Below are positions 1 through 10,391 of a DNA stretch of 64,000 nucleotides, piece after piece. Position 1 is the stretch's first letter; the number at the start of each line of letters is the position of its first letter. The DNA lies in contig CDRNVI010000016.1 in the NCBI GenBank assembly GCA_977017575.1, forward strand, positions 124,001 to 188,000, written 5' to 3'. Below the pieces are notes generated by a model, which worked only from the letters and a program-made list of their open reading frames with translations, ran no database searches and had not been told where the DNA came from. The position numbers and the translations under genes are program-made. The DNA is from Paramoeba atlantica (lineage: Eukaryota > Discosea).

Positions 1-627
1 TACCGCCGGCCAAGGATAAAATTATCTGATGCAAGGCCGACCTCACAAGAGTCCGAGAATGATTCCGATGAGGAGAGAGATTCATCCAAACATCCTGAAG
101 ATTGCGAAGGCGCCTCCGATGATACCACAGGCGAAGAATCTGATGTGATGTCGGTGGATGGGGAAGTGACGTCGATGGATTGGGAAGTGGGGCAACGCAA
201 AAACGAAGAATTTCCGAAGGCTCCAGATCACATCAACACCATTATCCATGAATGGGGAAAAGGAACGACGTGCGAACTGAGATGGGGATTCAAAAAAGAG
301 CAGAAATATGCCTCAAAAGGAGTAGTGGTGAAGAGGACTGTCCGAAAAGGTATTGTGAAGCTGAAGGTGGAATACAAGCCAAGCGACGGAGACAATGGAC
401 CCTCTGGTTTTATCTACCTTCCTCCATCTGCAAAAGTGAAAATTTGGTCCATTAAGGCACTGTGTCTAAATAAAGTAAAAAGCGTCGTTGTGTCAATGGA
501 AAACACTGGAAATTCAGAGAACAAGGAGGAGCGAGGCATTGAGGGAACATCTGATTTGGAACCGCTGCCAAAGATGGCACAAATTGATCCAACGTTTGCC
601 GTCCACGTAATGTCCACCTTGTATTAA
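1..627 (+). CDS. Unknown acidic protein, 5' end outside window
   Basis: The frame is open from the first base to a stop at 627. The first ATG inside it is at 148, but the reading frame clearly continues upstream, so this is a C-terminal piece of about 208 residues. The upstream part is Ser/Asp/Glu-rich and looks disordered. The middle (about 300-470) is Lys/Val-rich and looks like a small beta-type fold. I recognise no family. It lies 24 bases before an RNase H region of a retroelement on the same strand, so it may belong to that element or be a separate gene broken by it. Real coding is likely from length and composition; function is unknown. Confidence 0.4.
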   Translation, partial: YRRPRIKLSDARPTSQESENDSDEERDSSKHPEDCEGASDDTTGEESDVMSVDGEVTSMDWEVGQRKNEEFPKAPDHINTIIHEWGKGTTCELRWGFKKEQKYASKGVVVKRTVRKGIVKLKVEYKPSDGDNGPSGFIYLPPSAKVKIWSIKALCLNKVKSVVVSMENTGNSENKEERGIEGTSDLEPLPKMAQIDPTFAVHVMSTLY

Positions 628-650
628 AAATCTGTCAGCGCAGAATAAAT

Positions 651-1390
651 TTGCTCAACCGAGTGCCGCATATGGCTAATCAAGTCGTGGACCTTCCGTA
701 TAAGATTCGTTCTAAGCTGGGAGAATGGCGCAACAAACTGCTTGAAAACGTACCCGTTGAGCCCTCTCCGCATCCCGAGTTATCACCGCCGCGTCATAAC
801 CTTTATACCGATGCGTCAGCCAAGGGATGGGGGGCGATCTTATATCTCGACAATGGGGAGGTATGTATTGTCGGAAGTCCGTGGGAGCCGGGGACAGAAT
901 ATGAAGTCAACAAGGCCGAAGCTCAAGCGGTACGACTCGCACTTGAAAAATTTGCGGACAAATTTGAGCCACATACGTGTCTTCAGTTGTGGATCGATAA
1001 CACTTCCTGCAAGGCCGCATTCAACAGAAAAATTTGTAAATCAGACGGGATTGCACCAGAGTTGTGCAGTGTTTTGGAGTGGGCGAAAGAACGACACCTT
1101 TGCATCAAAGCGAATTACGTTTCGACAAAGCTCAATCCTGCAGATCATTTTAGTCGGAATTTCGAGTGACGATCATATACATGTAGTTTTCAAAAAAAAA
1201 ATTGTTTTCTTTAGTTCAGAATCTAGGCAGGGCTAGTTCCTCGGAAAAGCGTGTCACGAAGGTTTGGTCACCCTTTTTGGCATTCTATCATGACAAGCGA
1301 CATTGGATAAACGCGAGAAAGGAGCTCAATAGCTACGCGTGAGCGGGTTGGAGGCTGCGAGTGTTGGGGGGCTTAGCCCCTTCACATAGT
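651..1390 (+). mobile_element. Fossil retroelement 3' part: RNase H plus terminal hairpin
   Basis: The segment 651-1169 encodes a retroelement RNase H: a thumb-like lead-in, the TDAS..GWGA signature of strand 1, and the closing NPADHFSR motif seen in DIRS-, Ngaro- and VIPER-type elements. The stretch at about 1339-1385 holds a short self-complementary motif (ggggcttagcccc). That stretch is matched on the other strand at about 10580-10625, at the 3' side of another fossil copy, so it is probably part of the element terminus. No reverse transcriptase domain precedes it here. The copy is broken and incomplete. Family assignment (tyrosine-recombinase retroelement) is inferred from RNase H type and the shared terminus. 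Confidence 0.6.
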
Positions 1391-1565
1391 ATTTACTTGT
1401 TTATTATTGATTTTAGATTCGGTACCAAGTTATTATCTTATTAGCGTGCGCATTATAAATCGTAGTATACATGTATTCCTGTTCTATAAAAATATTGTAT
1501 GTTCAGTGAAAAGAGACAGAAGTGTGTATTTCTGGAATTAGATACTTTATATTGTTTCTGCTTTA

Positions 1566-3752
1566 TTGAATGTTCGGACGCCTCGCTGCGGATTTCAATT
1601 GTCAAAAGGTGCAGCTCCTGGCCCGACAGGTCTTAGTGAAAGCATGATGCGAATTTTAGTGGAGGACGAAGAATCCTGCCTTTCACTCTGCCACATGCTG
1701 AGAGACGTCATAAATGGGGAAGTTGCGAAAAGTGTCCGAGTTAGATTAACACGATGCAGAATGATAGCCCTTGCAAAACCGAACAATGGAATACGACCGG
1801 TTGCAATGGGGGAAACGCTGCTAAAAATTTGCGGTTGTATCCTCCTTGAGCGCCATGCGAACTCCTTGTCAGACATATTCCAACCGATCCAAAGAGGCAT
1901 ATTACAAAAGAATGCATGTGAGTCCATTGTACATGAAGTTTGGGAAGAGCATGAAGCTGGAGCCACAATTTTGACGATTGATTTCAAGAATGCATACAAT
2001 ACGCCACAACGTAAGGCAATAGAAGAAGCGCACCTTCAATACCCGGTATTCAAACACTTTATGCGAATGTTCTATTTTGAATATGGTCAACCATCGGAAC
2101 TTTTATTTTTCGCCAACGACTCCGTGATCGAAAGCTCGTCTGGTGTCCGTCAAGGATCAGCACTCTCTTCGGTTTATTTTTGCGCACTGCTACAAGGTCC
2201 TTTGAAAGAAATTGCGAAGCTCTATCCAGAGGTTACTATCAGAGCCTACCAGGACGATGTGACGATGAGCTCCAAAAATGAGTCGTCTTTGGAAGTTGCG
2301 TTCCTTCACCTCAAAGAACTAGCAAGTGGTCTGAATCTTGAAATTAATTCCCGTAAATGCGAAGTATTCCAAGGCAACAGTTCAACGAATAATCGAGGGA
2401 TGGATCTCAAGGAACTTGGGGTGGAAGACTGTGTGGATTCCATCAAGGTCCTAGGAGCATACATCGGGCATAATAAAGCCGTTGAACGAAGGCTCTTGGA
2501 GAAGTTAGGGAAACATAAATGTTTATTTCGAAGACTTCGCGCTATGGGTCCCAGCAACTTGTCACTAGCGATTCTCAAGCGATGTACCATACCCCTTCAT
2601 GATTACCACCTTCGAGTCCACAAACCTGGAGCTTCGTTTTTTCTTGCCCAGGTGTTCGACGAGGAAATCCACGAGATCTTAAAGAAATGGTGTGGTGCAG
2701 ATAGTGAAGCACTTAAACTCTCTGCCCTCCCATGTAAAATGGGAGGTCTGGGAATCACCTCAACCGTTCTAAAGCAACGCTACTTTTTCGAAGCGTCCCT
2801 AAAATCTATTGATGAGCGATCGAAACCCATTAATGCTCGGGTAGATAAGGGAGGCAAGAAACAAGCAGGCAGCACAAGAACGAATTCACAGGCTGCACGC
2901 ACCCAGCTAAGAAAGAGCATGAAGAATGAACACGAGAAGACAGCAGCAGAATTGAATGCAATACCGAGATTCCAGAATATCATAAAGCGAACGAAGGAGG
3001 CGAACAATCACTTAGATTCAACGTGCAACTACGTAAATCCATATCTTTTTCGTTACACTCTAATGATGCGCCTAGGAATTGCTCTAAGTAATGTGTCAGG
3101 CGAGATTACATGCCCTGGGTGTGGAACAATCGAAACATCAAGCAAAATCATTCCTCACGTAGCGGGATGTTCACGATGTGCTGGCATGAATTGCACGAGA
3201 AAACATTCTCATTTGGTACGCTATATTGCCGAAATGTGTTCCAAAGCTGGTCTTCCATGTGCGATCGAACCTCGTATTCATGCGTCCTTTTTTTGCACCA
3301 AATGCAAGTGCTCAATTTCCCCAGAAGCGGCGGAATACCATACTTGCCGAGCGCGTCGAATTAGATCTGGCCCAGACCTAGCGATTATGTGGCCAGATGT
3401 TGGAGAAATTTTATACGACGTTACCGTGGTACATACGTGCTGTAGCAGCTATGCAAAGCAGAGCAGCAATGCCCTGCTGCAGAGTGCGGAAGAGCGGAAG
3501 ATAGCAAAATATGTCAGAGAAAAAGGTCTTGATCCAGAATGCTTTCGCTGCATAGCTGTGACAGATTGTGGAGTACTACATGAAGAGGCAAAAGTTTTGC
3601 TGAAAACATTGGCGAAAAGAAATGATGTTGATTACAAGATTGTACGAGAAGCTTTTCAACTTGAACTGGAAAAATATTCAGCCTACGCAGTCGTCTCTCA
3701 GTTGCGCCAATATATAGAAACCGAGAAATGGGTAGGAGGACTCCGTCTTTAA
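1566..3752 (+). CDS. LINE reverse transcriptase with restriction-like endonuclease (family A, copy 1)
   Basis: The 728-aa open frame of a non-LTR retrotransposon. It opens without an ATG, in the GAAPGPTGLSE block of the RT fingers, so the 5' end is probably truncated. The RT core shows a DFKNAYNTP block, SSGVRQGSALSS and the catalytic AYQDD (YxDD variant). The C-terminal part carries a Cys/His cluster, CPGCG...HVAGCSRC, then CTKCKC, and finally a PD-(D/E)xK-like nuclease signature GPDLAIMW...YDVTVVH near residues 600-618. This order (RT, zinc cluster, restriction-like nuclease) is that of R2/NeSL/CRE-type LINEs, which cut specific targets and prime on the nick. The frame has no internal stop, so this copy is relatively young. 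A diverged, interrupted second copy lies at 10044-13887. Confidence 0.85.
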   Translation: MNVRTPRCGFQLSKGAAPGPTGLSESMMRILVEDEESCLSLCHMLRDVINGEVAKSVRVRLTRCRMIALAKPNNGIRPVAMGETLLKICGCILLERHANSLSDIFQPIQRGILQKNACESIVHEVWEEHEAGATILTIDFKNAYNTPQRKAIEEAHLQYPVFKHFMRMFYFEYGQPSELLFFANDSVIESSSGVRQGSALSSVYFCALLQGPLKEIAKLYPEVTIRAYQDDVTMSSKNESSLEVAFLHLKELASGLNLEINSRKCEVFQGNSSTNNRGMDLKELGVEDCVDSIKVLGAYIGHNKAVERRLLEKLGKHKCLFRRLRAMGPSNLSLAILKRCTIPLHDYHLRVHKPGASFFLAQVFDEEIHEILKKWCGADSEALKLSALPCKMGGLGITSTVLKQRYFFEASLKSIDERSKPINARVDKGGKKQAGSTRTNSQAARTQLRKSMKNEHEKTAAELNAIPRFQNIIKRTKEANNHLDSTCNYVNPYLFRYTLMMRLGIALSNVSGEITCPGCGTIETSSKIIPHVAGCSRCAGMNCTRKHSHLVRYIAEMCSKAGLPCAIEPRIHASFFCTKCKCSISPEAAEYHTCRARRIRSGPDLAIMWPDVGEILYDVTVVHTCCSSYAKQSSNALLQSAEERKIAKYVREKGLDPECFRCIAVTDCGVLHEEAKVLLKTLAKRNDVDYKIVREAFQLELEKYSAYAVVSQLRQYIETEKWVGGLRL

Positions 3753-3769
3753 ACACTCCTCTGAATATT

Positions 3770-4095
3770 ACATTTTCGCTGCTTTTAACATTTCGTTAAT
3801 AATGTTTCGTTGCTTTCAGCCTTTGGTGATTACTGTTTCGCTGCTTGGTTAGGTTTCAGCCTTTGGTTATTTTTGTTTTGCTGCTTGGTGATTATTGTTC
3901 CGCAGCTTTCAGCTCTTGGTTGTTACTGTTTCGCTGCTTTGGGTTATCACCGTTTCGCTGCTTTGAGTCGTCACTTTTTCGCTGCTTTCAGCATTCGTCT
4001 ATTACTGTTTTGCTTTTTTGAGTTATCATTTTTCCCTGCTTTTAGCTATCACTATTTTCTGCTGCTTTCAGCATTTTGGCTATCACGGTTTCTCC
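3770..4095. repeat. Imperfect ~30-bp tandem repeat after the LINE stop codon
   Basis: About ten imperfect units built on 'gttatcactgtttcgctgcttt' variants follow the LINE stop codon directly. The open frame that crosses them is a by-product of the repeat, not a gene. It may be the 3' untranslated region of the LINE, which in some families carries tandem repeats, or an unrelated minisatellite. Confidence 0.7.
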
Positions 4096-4280
4096 AGTAA
4101 AGAGTTTTATCTATAGTGTGATGGCCCCCTTTTTGTTTAATACCCCCCCCCCCCAAAAAAAAAGATATTTTATGTATAAAATGGTTTTCTATAGACGCAA
4201 ATAAAGAAAATTTCATGTTGGAGTTTCTTGAAAAAGGTGTTCTTATAAAAAAGGTAAAAAAAAAAAAAGTGGAATGGCTA

Positions 4281-5463
4281 GATAAGTTCAAAAGACCTGG
4301 AAGTACTGCGGATACTCGCTGTGTGCCCAGCGCTTTTGCTGTTGTAATCTGATTTGCGTTGTACCTCAACAGGCTTTCGAGATTGAGATGTTTGGTCAGG
4401 TGCTGTACCTCCGACAAGAGTAGGTGGCCGTCGGCCACTTTTTGGAAGAGAAACGTTATCGCGCCCCGCTTGATAGAGTGGGTCCCATATCCGCTTCCGA
4501 GGACGTCCCTTATTTGGTAGTCCATCTCCCTTACAGGAGTTCTGCACAACTTTTGGTTGAAGGGAAGACCCTCTAGATATCGCGCCAACTGCTCCGTCCC
4601 CGGTCCCGTTATCACAGCGTGCATGTATGGACGATAAGGGTTTAGCCATGTCGCCTTGGTACCTCGTCCCCAAAAGATGATTATTTCTTGAGGCGAGGTC
4701 TTGAGAAATTCTCTCTGCTTAATTCTGACACTTCCGTCCACCTTGCGGCCGCCTTCCAGCAGAGCAAGGTCGCCATTGCCTCCGAATTTGTCAATCTGCT
4801 GCACAGCTTTATTAGTAGATACGGTGTCAGTGGTTCCATTTGGCGCTGCGATTCCAGCCCTCCCTGCGCTTGTAGGGCTTTCGCGTACAACTTTAGTGGA
4901 GCGTTGCTTCCACTTAAGTGCGCGTAAATGGTTTGGAGAGCACGAGTGTACGTCAGACGAGTTGTTACGGCGATCTGTAGAGATTCGAGGAAGAGAGTAC
5001 AGTTTAAGGCCGTCGGGGGAAGATCCCTTTGAGCGCAAAACTGATGCAGGCGAGCCCATATCCGCTCCCTTGTGCACCACGTCGCATTCGCCCACATTGG
5101 CAAAACGGCGCGTTGGAGGTCGAGCGCGTGTGTATGCTGGGCATCGATCCCTAGCATTTGATTCGTTAATGTTATTCGACGGACTTTCGTTCCTGGTAGT
5201 TCGTGTTCTTCCTCTCTTTGGCTCAGTGGCTTCATTCGCTTCGGTCCGGTCGTTCTGACTGGTGTACCCACCTGTGGTTGACCTTGGGAATACGTCACGA
5301 GTAACGGATTCTTGCTTACGTGTGTTTGTGCAACGAGTGTGTGGACATATCTTACCCCGTTCCAGACATAGGGTTGATATGCAGTTAAGGAAAAGCCTGG
5401 TAAGTTCGCCCGCTGTCGTCGCAAGACATGGGCACGAGTAGCAATTTTCGGGGTGGGGAGCAC
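4281..5463 (-). pseudogene. Tyrosine recombinase region of fossil retroelement (copy 1)
   Basis: The region contains the marks of a phage-integrase/Crypton-type tyrosine recombinase: an arginine block ARWTEVSELSRENF, a HSIKRG (H-x-x-R) block and a tyrosine block near LLRYNAN. Such enzymes integrate DIRS, Ngaro and VIPER retroelements without target duplications. The N-terminal part includes a MWANATWCTRER motif that recurs in two other fossils in this window (10594-10962 and 13890-14195). The region is broken. Confidence 0.65.
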
Positions 5464-5666
5464 TTCCTAGTGAAGCGCTCTTCTTTCGGCACGAAAGAAT
5501 AGCTCGCCGGAGCTCTCATGCCGCCACTCGCCACCCCCCGATAAAAATCCTGCTGCTTTAAGCGTGGGCAATTGACGCGTAAATGCCCAGGCATACGACA
5601 GTTGTAACAAACTGGAGGCTGAGTAGACCGAATGCGGCGTGTTTGTTTCGAGGTTTCTTCCATCAT
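5385..5666 (-). pseudogene. Zinc-knuckle region of fossil retroelement (copy 1)
   Basis: Contains a CCHC knuckle, CYNCRMPGHLRVNC (C-x2-C-x4-H-x4-C), followed by FYRGVASGG. The second copy has the same arrangement, CFNCGAPGHVRANC then FSRGVASG. Nucleocapsid-type knuckles bind the element RNA. Fossil part of a broken element. Confidence 0.65.
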
Positions 5667-5755
5667 AATCCGGCCGTAAGATACATCCGGCCGTATAAAG
5701 ATACAGTTTCTGTACCTTGTTGGTACATTTTCCCTTTAGTTCATCTTTTCTTTCC

Positions 5756-5799
5756 CCGGCAACGGGCATAATCTTACTGTTTTATATGCCCGTTGCCGG
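5756..5799. repeat. 15-bp perfect inverted repeat (hairpin)
   Basis: Arms ccggcaacgggcata (5756-5770) and its exact complement (5785-5799) are separated by 14 bases. A similar hairpin with one base changed per arm lies at 20110-20151, and about 70-100 bases next to each hairpin also match in inverted orientation. It therefore marks a dispersed element rather than a chance palindrome. Confidence 0.75.
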
Positions 5800-6014
5800 C
5801 CGGCACTAAGGCCGAAACTGTCCCTCTTTCTCGGCGAAGTAGGGGACGCGCTTCCACGCCATCACCCCTCCCCGGCTCACTCCTTGAGTGGGTTTTCTTC
5901 CCTCCCCGGTTTTCTTCCCTTCGCGCCCTTTTCTTCCCGGGGAGCCATGCGCCATGGTGGCCTCCCTTGAGGACCACTGGGCGTGGCTCTGCCTCGTCTT
6001 ATCGCGAGGCAGTG

Positions 6015-6164
6015 GTCGGTTGCAGTGCGCCCCTCCGGCTGCGTAAAGAGGTGGTGAGTTGCCTGGACCACCTCTACCGACTGGGACCGAGTCGGTTGCA
6101 GTGCGCCCCTCCGGCTGCGTAAAGAGAGGGCGAGTTGCCTGGACCCCCTCTACCGACCGAGTCC
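6015..6164. repeat. Two tandem copies of a 76-bp unit
   Basis: The unit starting gtcggttgcagtgcgcccct at 6015 repeats at 6091 with a few changes. It lies between the gag and zinc-knuckle parts of the fossil element, in the segment absent from the second copy. Confidence 0.75.
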
Positions 6165-6228
6165 GTGTCGAACCCCCTTGGTGCGACATCCGTCAATACG
6201 GATTGTGCCGATGATATCGGCTGTCGCA

Positions 6229-7092
6229 TCAAGGGCTGTATCTCTGCGCCAACGAGCGCATGAACATCAAAACCTCAGGATTCTTTACCTGGTGAAGTCT
6301 CTGCTGCACTTTTTCAACCGGAGCACCCGCGGCGGCCCAATAATGGTTTCTTAATTCTTCGATGATGATCTTTGCAATATTATAAAAGTTTTCGTCTGTC
6401 CAATCTTGGAGTTTCCGGGCTGCACAAATCCATTGCACGAGCATCTCGAAAAGTTTTTCCCGAACAAGTGGAGGGTTGAATCGAACCCCAAATTCTTTGG
6501 TATCTCGGAGCTCGCGGACCAGCTCGCGGGGTTTAAACTCGTCTTCTGCCTCAATCCAAGGACCCCACGTTTTAGGTTCGATAGGTGAGAAATTCTTCGG
6601 GTCGGATACGGTCATTCTTTCCAGAGAGGGTAGATGTTCAACGCGCTCGCCCCCAGGCATCTGAGCTTGCACTTTGGCGATCGCTAGCGAGAAATAATCA
6701 ATATCCGGAAAAGGAAAGCTGTACTCCATATCAGCTTCGTCTTCCCAGCGCGCCTTCAATTCCGAGCGATCGGGATCGTTGGGATGCTTAAAGTACACAC
6801 TGCCGGTTACGGTATATCGTTCGGTCTCATCTCGGTGTCCCCATATCGCCTGAATCCAGATCTTGTGCCCGCGGGACAGTAGTAATCGCATCTTATGGAC
6901 AAATTCGTACTTTGCTTCTTCCGTCATCGGCGGCGGGACCTCATTCTGCAAGAGGGCCTCAACCTGGTCGGGGTTAAGGGTGCCTCCACGCCTACCACTA
7001 CGCGGAATCGGGGGTTCGGGAGCCTGAGGCTCAGGGCTGTTGGCTCGAGAGCGGGATATTGCCCTTGTAACGGCTTGCACGATTCCAGACAT
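6229..7092 (-). pseudogene. Gag-like region of fossil retroelement (copy 1)
   Basis: A 287-codon stretch with a Pro-rich N-terminus, the segment TLNPDQVEALLQ and a central block IWIQAIWGHRDE. All three are matched closely in the second fossil at 11180-11963, which identifies it as the gag-like part of the element. I cannot name a capsid fold. It belongs to a broken element and is listed as a fossil part. Confidence 0.6.
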
Positions 7093-7369
7093 TCGAAAAC
7101 GTGTAGTACAGTAGTTAGAAATGGATAGCCTCTAAACAAATCAATAAAATGTTTTGTTACTACATTAAATGCTTTGATTATAAAGAAGAGCGTACAATGC
7201 CCGCCGGCCATATCAGCATATAATAGGAAACATATATAGGAAAAAGCCCTCGCCCAAATTTCTTACCGTAAACTTTTAAGAGTTTTGTTTATTGATTGAT
7301 TGAAACAACAGCACAAAAGCAGCAGACTATCCAATAAGATTTTCTTTTTCTTTTTCTCACGGGGTCGTT

Positions 7370-7490
7370 TTCGGAACGTGCAACTTTACCAAAAGACATC
7401 CATGCAGTTTTCGATTGACCAACCGCAAGTCGTAGATTAGCTTTCTCTGCTTCCCGAGAAACGCTGTTTATCATATTTTGCAAACCTTCC
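7370..7490 (-). pseudogene. Short LINE reverse transcriptase fragment
   Basis: The - strand reads LQNMINSVSREAEKANLR...SKTAWMSFG, which resembles the stretch after the YxDD motif of non-LTR reverse transcriptases, where a conserved KT-x-x-M follows. Only about 40 residues are visible and the catalytic motif is not included. It sits between two fossil retroelement pieces. Confidence 0.4.
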
Positions 7491-7965
7491 CGCGAAAATA
7501 TATATATATATAATAATAATCATTTCGCAGACGCTGCAACCACGACATAATAAGAGGAGGACCCGCGCACCAGCGGGACATCCATGATACTACATTCTTG
7601 TTGTCAGAGATAAAGGTCACATTTTTTAAGTTTCGTTCTTTACATTCCCTCAGACCCATCTCAGCAGCATACAGTTCTTTATAGGCGATTGGCTTCTCTT
7701 TCAACCAGGAGGGAAAAATACCACTGCGATCTCGTAGATTCCCTGCTTCCCACCAGGCGAGACCCCATCTGCCCTGTGACGCGTCCACGTAGATACGCTC
7801 ACTTTCGTCTGCTGACTCTCCAACGCTCCGGGGTGTGTTGATTTCGATACGATTTAGGAGTTCAATCAAGGCTGTAACAAATTCCGGTCGCATCCAACAG
7901 GCCTTGTCCCAGTAGATCGGATTGCAAGAAAGAAACCGGGCTCTGTTGCGAATCCATAGCAGAAT
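7471..7965 (-). mobile_element. Fossil retroelement fragment: RNase H region
   Basis: Contains an RNase H opening (IYVDASQGRWGLAWW), a KELYAAEMGL block and FISDNKNVVSWM, with a thumb-like lead-in upstream. It differs from the RNase H at 651-1169 and so represents a second retroelement lineage. Only this part remains. It is old and ends in an AT microsatellite at about 7498-7511. Confidence 0.55.
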
Positions 7966-8130
7966 TGCTCATCAGAATATATTTTTAATAAACAAATAAT
8001 TAATTTGTAATCACTAAATAAATTTTTTCAAATACGAGGCACCCAAATACCTGTGTTTTGAACGTTATTATAAATAAAATTATTTGATGAATATAGTACT
8101 AAAGGACGTCCTTATAAAAACAATCTTCAC

Positions 8131-8150
8131 CTCTCTCTCTCTCTCTCTTG
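8131..8150. repeat. (CT)n microsatellite
   Basis: A run of about eight CT units in non-coding sequence between the RNase H fossil and the fold-back repeat at 8239. I see no gene in 7966-8238. Confidence 0.8.
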
Positions 8151-8238
8151 CGAACGGGTAGTTCCCCGGCGGGGACCACCCCTTTCCTTTTGCGAAAATA
8201 GAGAAAAGCTACTAGCGTAATAATATTAGGACCATAAC

Positions 8239-8359
8239 ATTTTCTTTTTTAGGCTCTTCGTTAAACGCGGTGGTTGCTTTCAACTTAGAAGTCACTCATG
8301 CTGCGCGCTTCGCGTTGAAAACTACCGCCGCGTTTAACGAAGAGCCTAAAAAAGAAAAT
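8239..8359. repeat. Fold-back repeat with 46-bp arms
   Basis: The arm at 8239-8284 and its near-perfect complement at 8314-8359 are separated by 29 bases. It looks like a small fold-back MITE. The open frames on both strands around it (8296-8707) have no recognisable product and I do not call them genes. Confidence 0.75.
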
Positions 8360-8705
8360 TTAGCCTGGAAAACGGAAAGATTATAGCCAAAAATAGCCGA
8401 ATTTCGGGTACAAATGGGGTCATTTTCGCATATTTTTGCTCTCAGAACACTAAATCCGACATTTGCGCGTGGGAAATCACTCGCAGGCATGAATGGAAGC
8501 CTACCGAACGTATTGGGTAGAGAATGCGACTCCAACCATACCATTCTTTCGACACAAAAATGCCCCTTTAGGTCCGAAAAATACTTTTTCACCTTTTTTA
8601 GTCAAAAATGAGTCATTTTGGGGGGCGCACCACAGTTCGAAGAAGTGATACCTTGCGAAAACAACTGCGTAGAAAGCTAGTGTAGGTCCCAAACTATCAA
8701 AATAC

Positions 8706-8985
8706 AATAGGGGAAACGATTTTGGAAAAATATTTTTTTTGTCATTTTTTTCGCCAAGTTGAAATTGTTTTCAAAATTTTTTTTCCGAAAAAATCCGAAC
8801 TTGGCGGACCCGTCCTGCGGATACGCGGGGGGGTCACCCCCGGGTAGGGGGGTGGAAAATGCGCGCCAAGACCCCGGCTACCCTTTCTGCGGTTTTTTTT
8901 CGAAAACTAATTTTTTCGAAAAAATTTGCACGACCATGCCCCCCCCCCCTGGACCCCCCCCCCTGGACCCCCCCATGGACCCCCC
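8706..8985. repeat. Dispersed repeat, copy 1, with CCTGGACCCC tail
   Basis: The segment starting aataggggaaacgattttgg is repeated in the same orientation at 20476-20705 with few changes, apart from short indels. Both copies end in a C-rich tail of the form cctggacccccc. The same tail occurs at 17618-17672. It contains no credible gene. Confidence 0.8.
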
Positions 8986-9179
8986 ATTTTTTTCAAAATT
9001 TTTTTTCAGTTTTGGACCACCGGAGCCCCCTTTTATATTTTTTTCTTCTATTATATTACTGTGTTCCCCTTTATATTTTCACTGTTTTTGTTCACTTTTT
9101 TTTCAATAATCGAGTGTAGAGCGGTAGTTTTACAACCACCGCAATAAAGTATAGTATTGTATAATTGATAAATAATCTA

Positions 9180-10043
9180 CAAATATACATGGTTCCCCCC
9201 AGAGGGGGCAATATCACACTGAAATCAGATCATAATATTAAAATATCATGTGCCCCGTAGGGCCACGGTCGGATCTCATACAGAATCAAAAGTATCTTCT
9301 TTGACCAATTCTTTCCGTAAACTATAATCACCGTTATGTAGTCGCATTGTGCAATCCCCAGTCAGAATGTCTATGTTGAATGTTGTTAGGCTTTCTATCC
9401 CATTGGGGATGTTGCCTCCCCGGAGTAAGCCGAGGTAGCTTTGGGGGAGGCTATCACTCAAAGGTGGATTTTCATCCACCTTGTCCGCTGAACTATCTTA
9501 ACCCTTTCAGGTTGAGACATTCAAATCCAAGGACAGCATGCAAATCCAAGGACTACATAAGTATGTTCCGCAGGACCGAGAGTGGCCTCCCCCGGAGTAG
9601 CCGCCCACTACTGCTTGCTGGCATAGTTCGGGAGCGTTGAGTCTCAGCTTCAACAGTTTAGACTCCTCAGCTTCAATGGACCAAGTCTTCTAGGGTGTTA
9701 TACCCCCGAGTGGCCTTGGCTCCTCAGCTTCAACGGGCAGAATGTCTATATGTAGCTCTTGAAGCTTTTTTTTTACAGTATATTGTATTCTATTCTTTTG
9801 AATACTTTAGACAAAACACTGCATAATTAATCATAAATAGTTCGATCAGCATGCATACTTCTTATTCTACATATAAATGCTTCAATTACCGTAAACCAAT
9901 CGTACCCCGTAAACCATAAAAACGCACTGGAGGGTTCCTTTCCCGGTCTTTCGAAGCTAAGCGAAAGATTCCGAAATGATAGGAAGGGAATGGTCGAAAA
10001 GAAAGAAAGATATCGCCACGGTTGAAGAATTTTCTGGAGCTCT
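9180..10043. other. Non-coding stretch with short repeats
   Basis: No gene is seen. It contains catgtgccccgtagggcca near 9248, matched twice near 12070-12130, where the GCCC/GGGC arms form a tiny hairpin. The phrase ctcagcttcaa recurs three times in 9640-9740, and two cctcccc(c)ggagta blocks occur near 9415 and 9587. The last part is probably the 3' flank of the LINE fragment that starts at 10044 on the other strand. Confidence 0.5.
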
Positions 10044-10391
10044 CTAAAGCCGAAGGCCTCCCATCCAGTTCTCAGTTGGGGCGTACTCTCGCAGTTGAGT
10101 TACGACTGTGTATGCTGACATCTTTTCAATTTCTAGTTGAAGAGTATGTCGCACGTTTTCGTAATTCAGTTTCGCTCGGTGCGCAAGCGCCTTCATTAGA
10201 TCTTTCGTGTCGCTGTGTAAAAGGCCACAATCCGAAGTGGCCAGACATCGGAACGAATCGCTATCGAAGCCTTTTTCGGAGACGTATTTCTTAAATTTTC
10301 GGTCGATGACTTGTTGCATGAGGGTTGAACTGGTCTGTTTCGCGTAACTACTACAGCACGTGGGAACCACCGTGAAATCATAGAGGAAATC
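10044..10391 (-). pseudogene. LINE family A, copy 2: C-terminal part
   Basis: Encodes the end of the endonuclease region and the C-terminus: FLYDFTVVPTCCSSYAKQ through to ENWMGGLRL. It is collinear with the last about 110 residues of the LINE at 1566-3752 (LYDVTVVHTCCSSYAKQ ... EKWVGGLRL). The preceding part of the same LINE lies at 12179-13887, so the two pieces were one element before a retroelement inserted between them. Confidence 0.8.

Larger units (their letters stand above)
4240..7279 (-). mobile_element. Fossil VIPER/Ngaro-like tyrosine-recombinase retroelement (copy 1)
   Basis: Read on the - strand, parts occur in the order: 5' terminus near 7279, gag-like region, zinc knuckle, tyrosine recombinase. 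The 5' terminus (agtttacg...gaaattt.ggcgagggct) is matched at about 12178, the start of a second copy. The order gag then recombinase is that described for VIPER-like elements; the RT/RNase H part expected last is not attached here. The copy is broken, with a few breaks. It is old enough to have decayed and to have gained other repeats, but the domains are still easy to read. The segment 5740-6228 between gag and zinc knuckle is missing from the second copy and may be a later insertion. Confidence 0.65.

Noticed and set aside
3810-4100. 96-codon frame after the LINE
   Set aside because: It is the translation of a tandem repeat and has no independent coding signs.
8296-8707. Open frames next to the 8.2-kb fold-back repeat
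   Set aside because: They start in or beside repeat arms and have no family resemblance.
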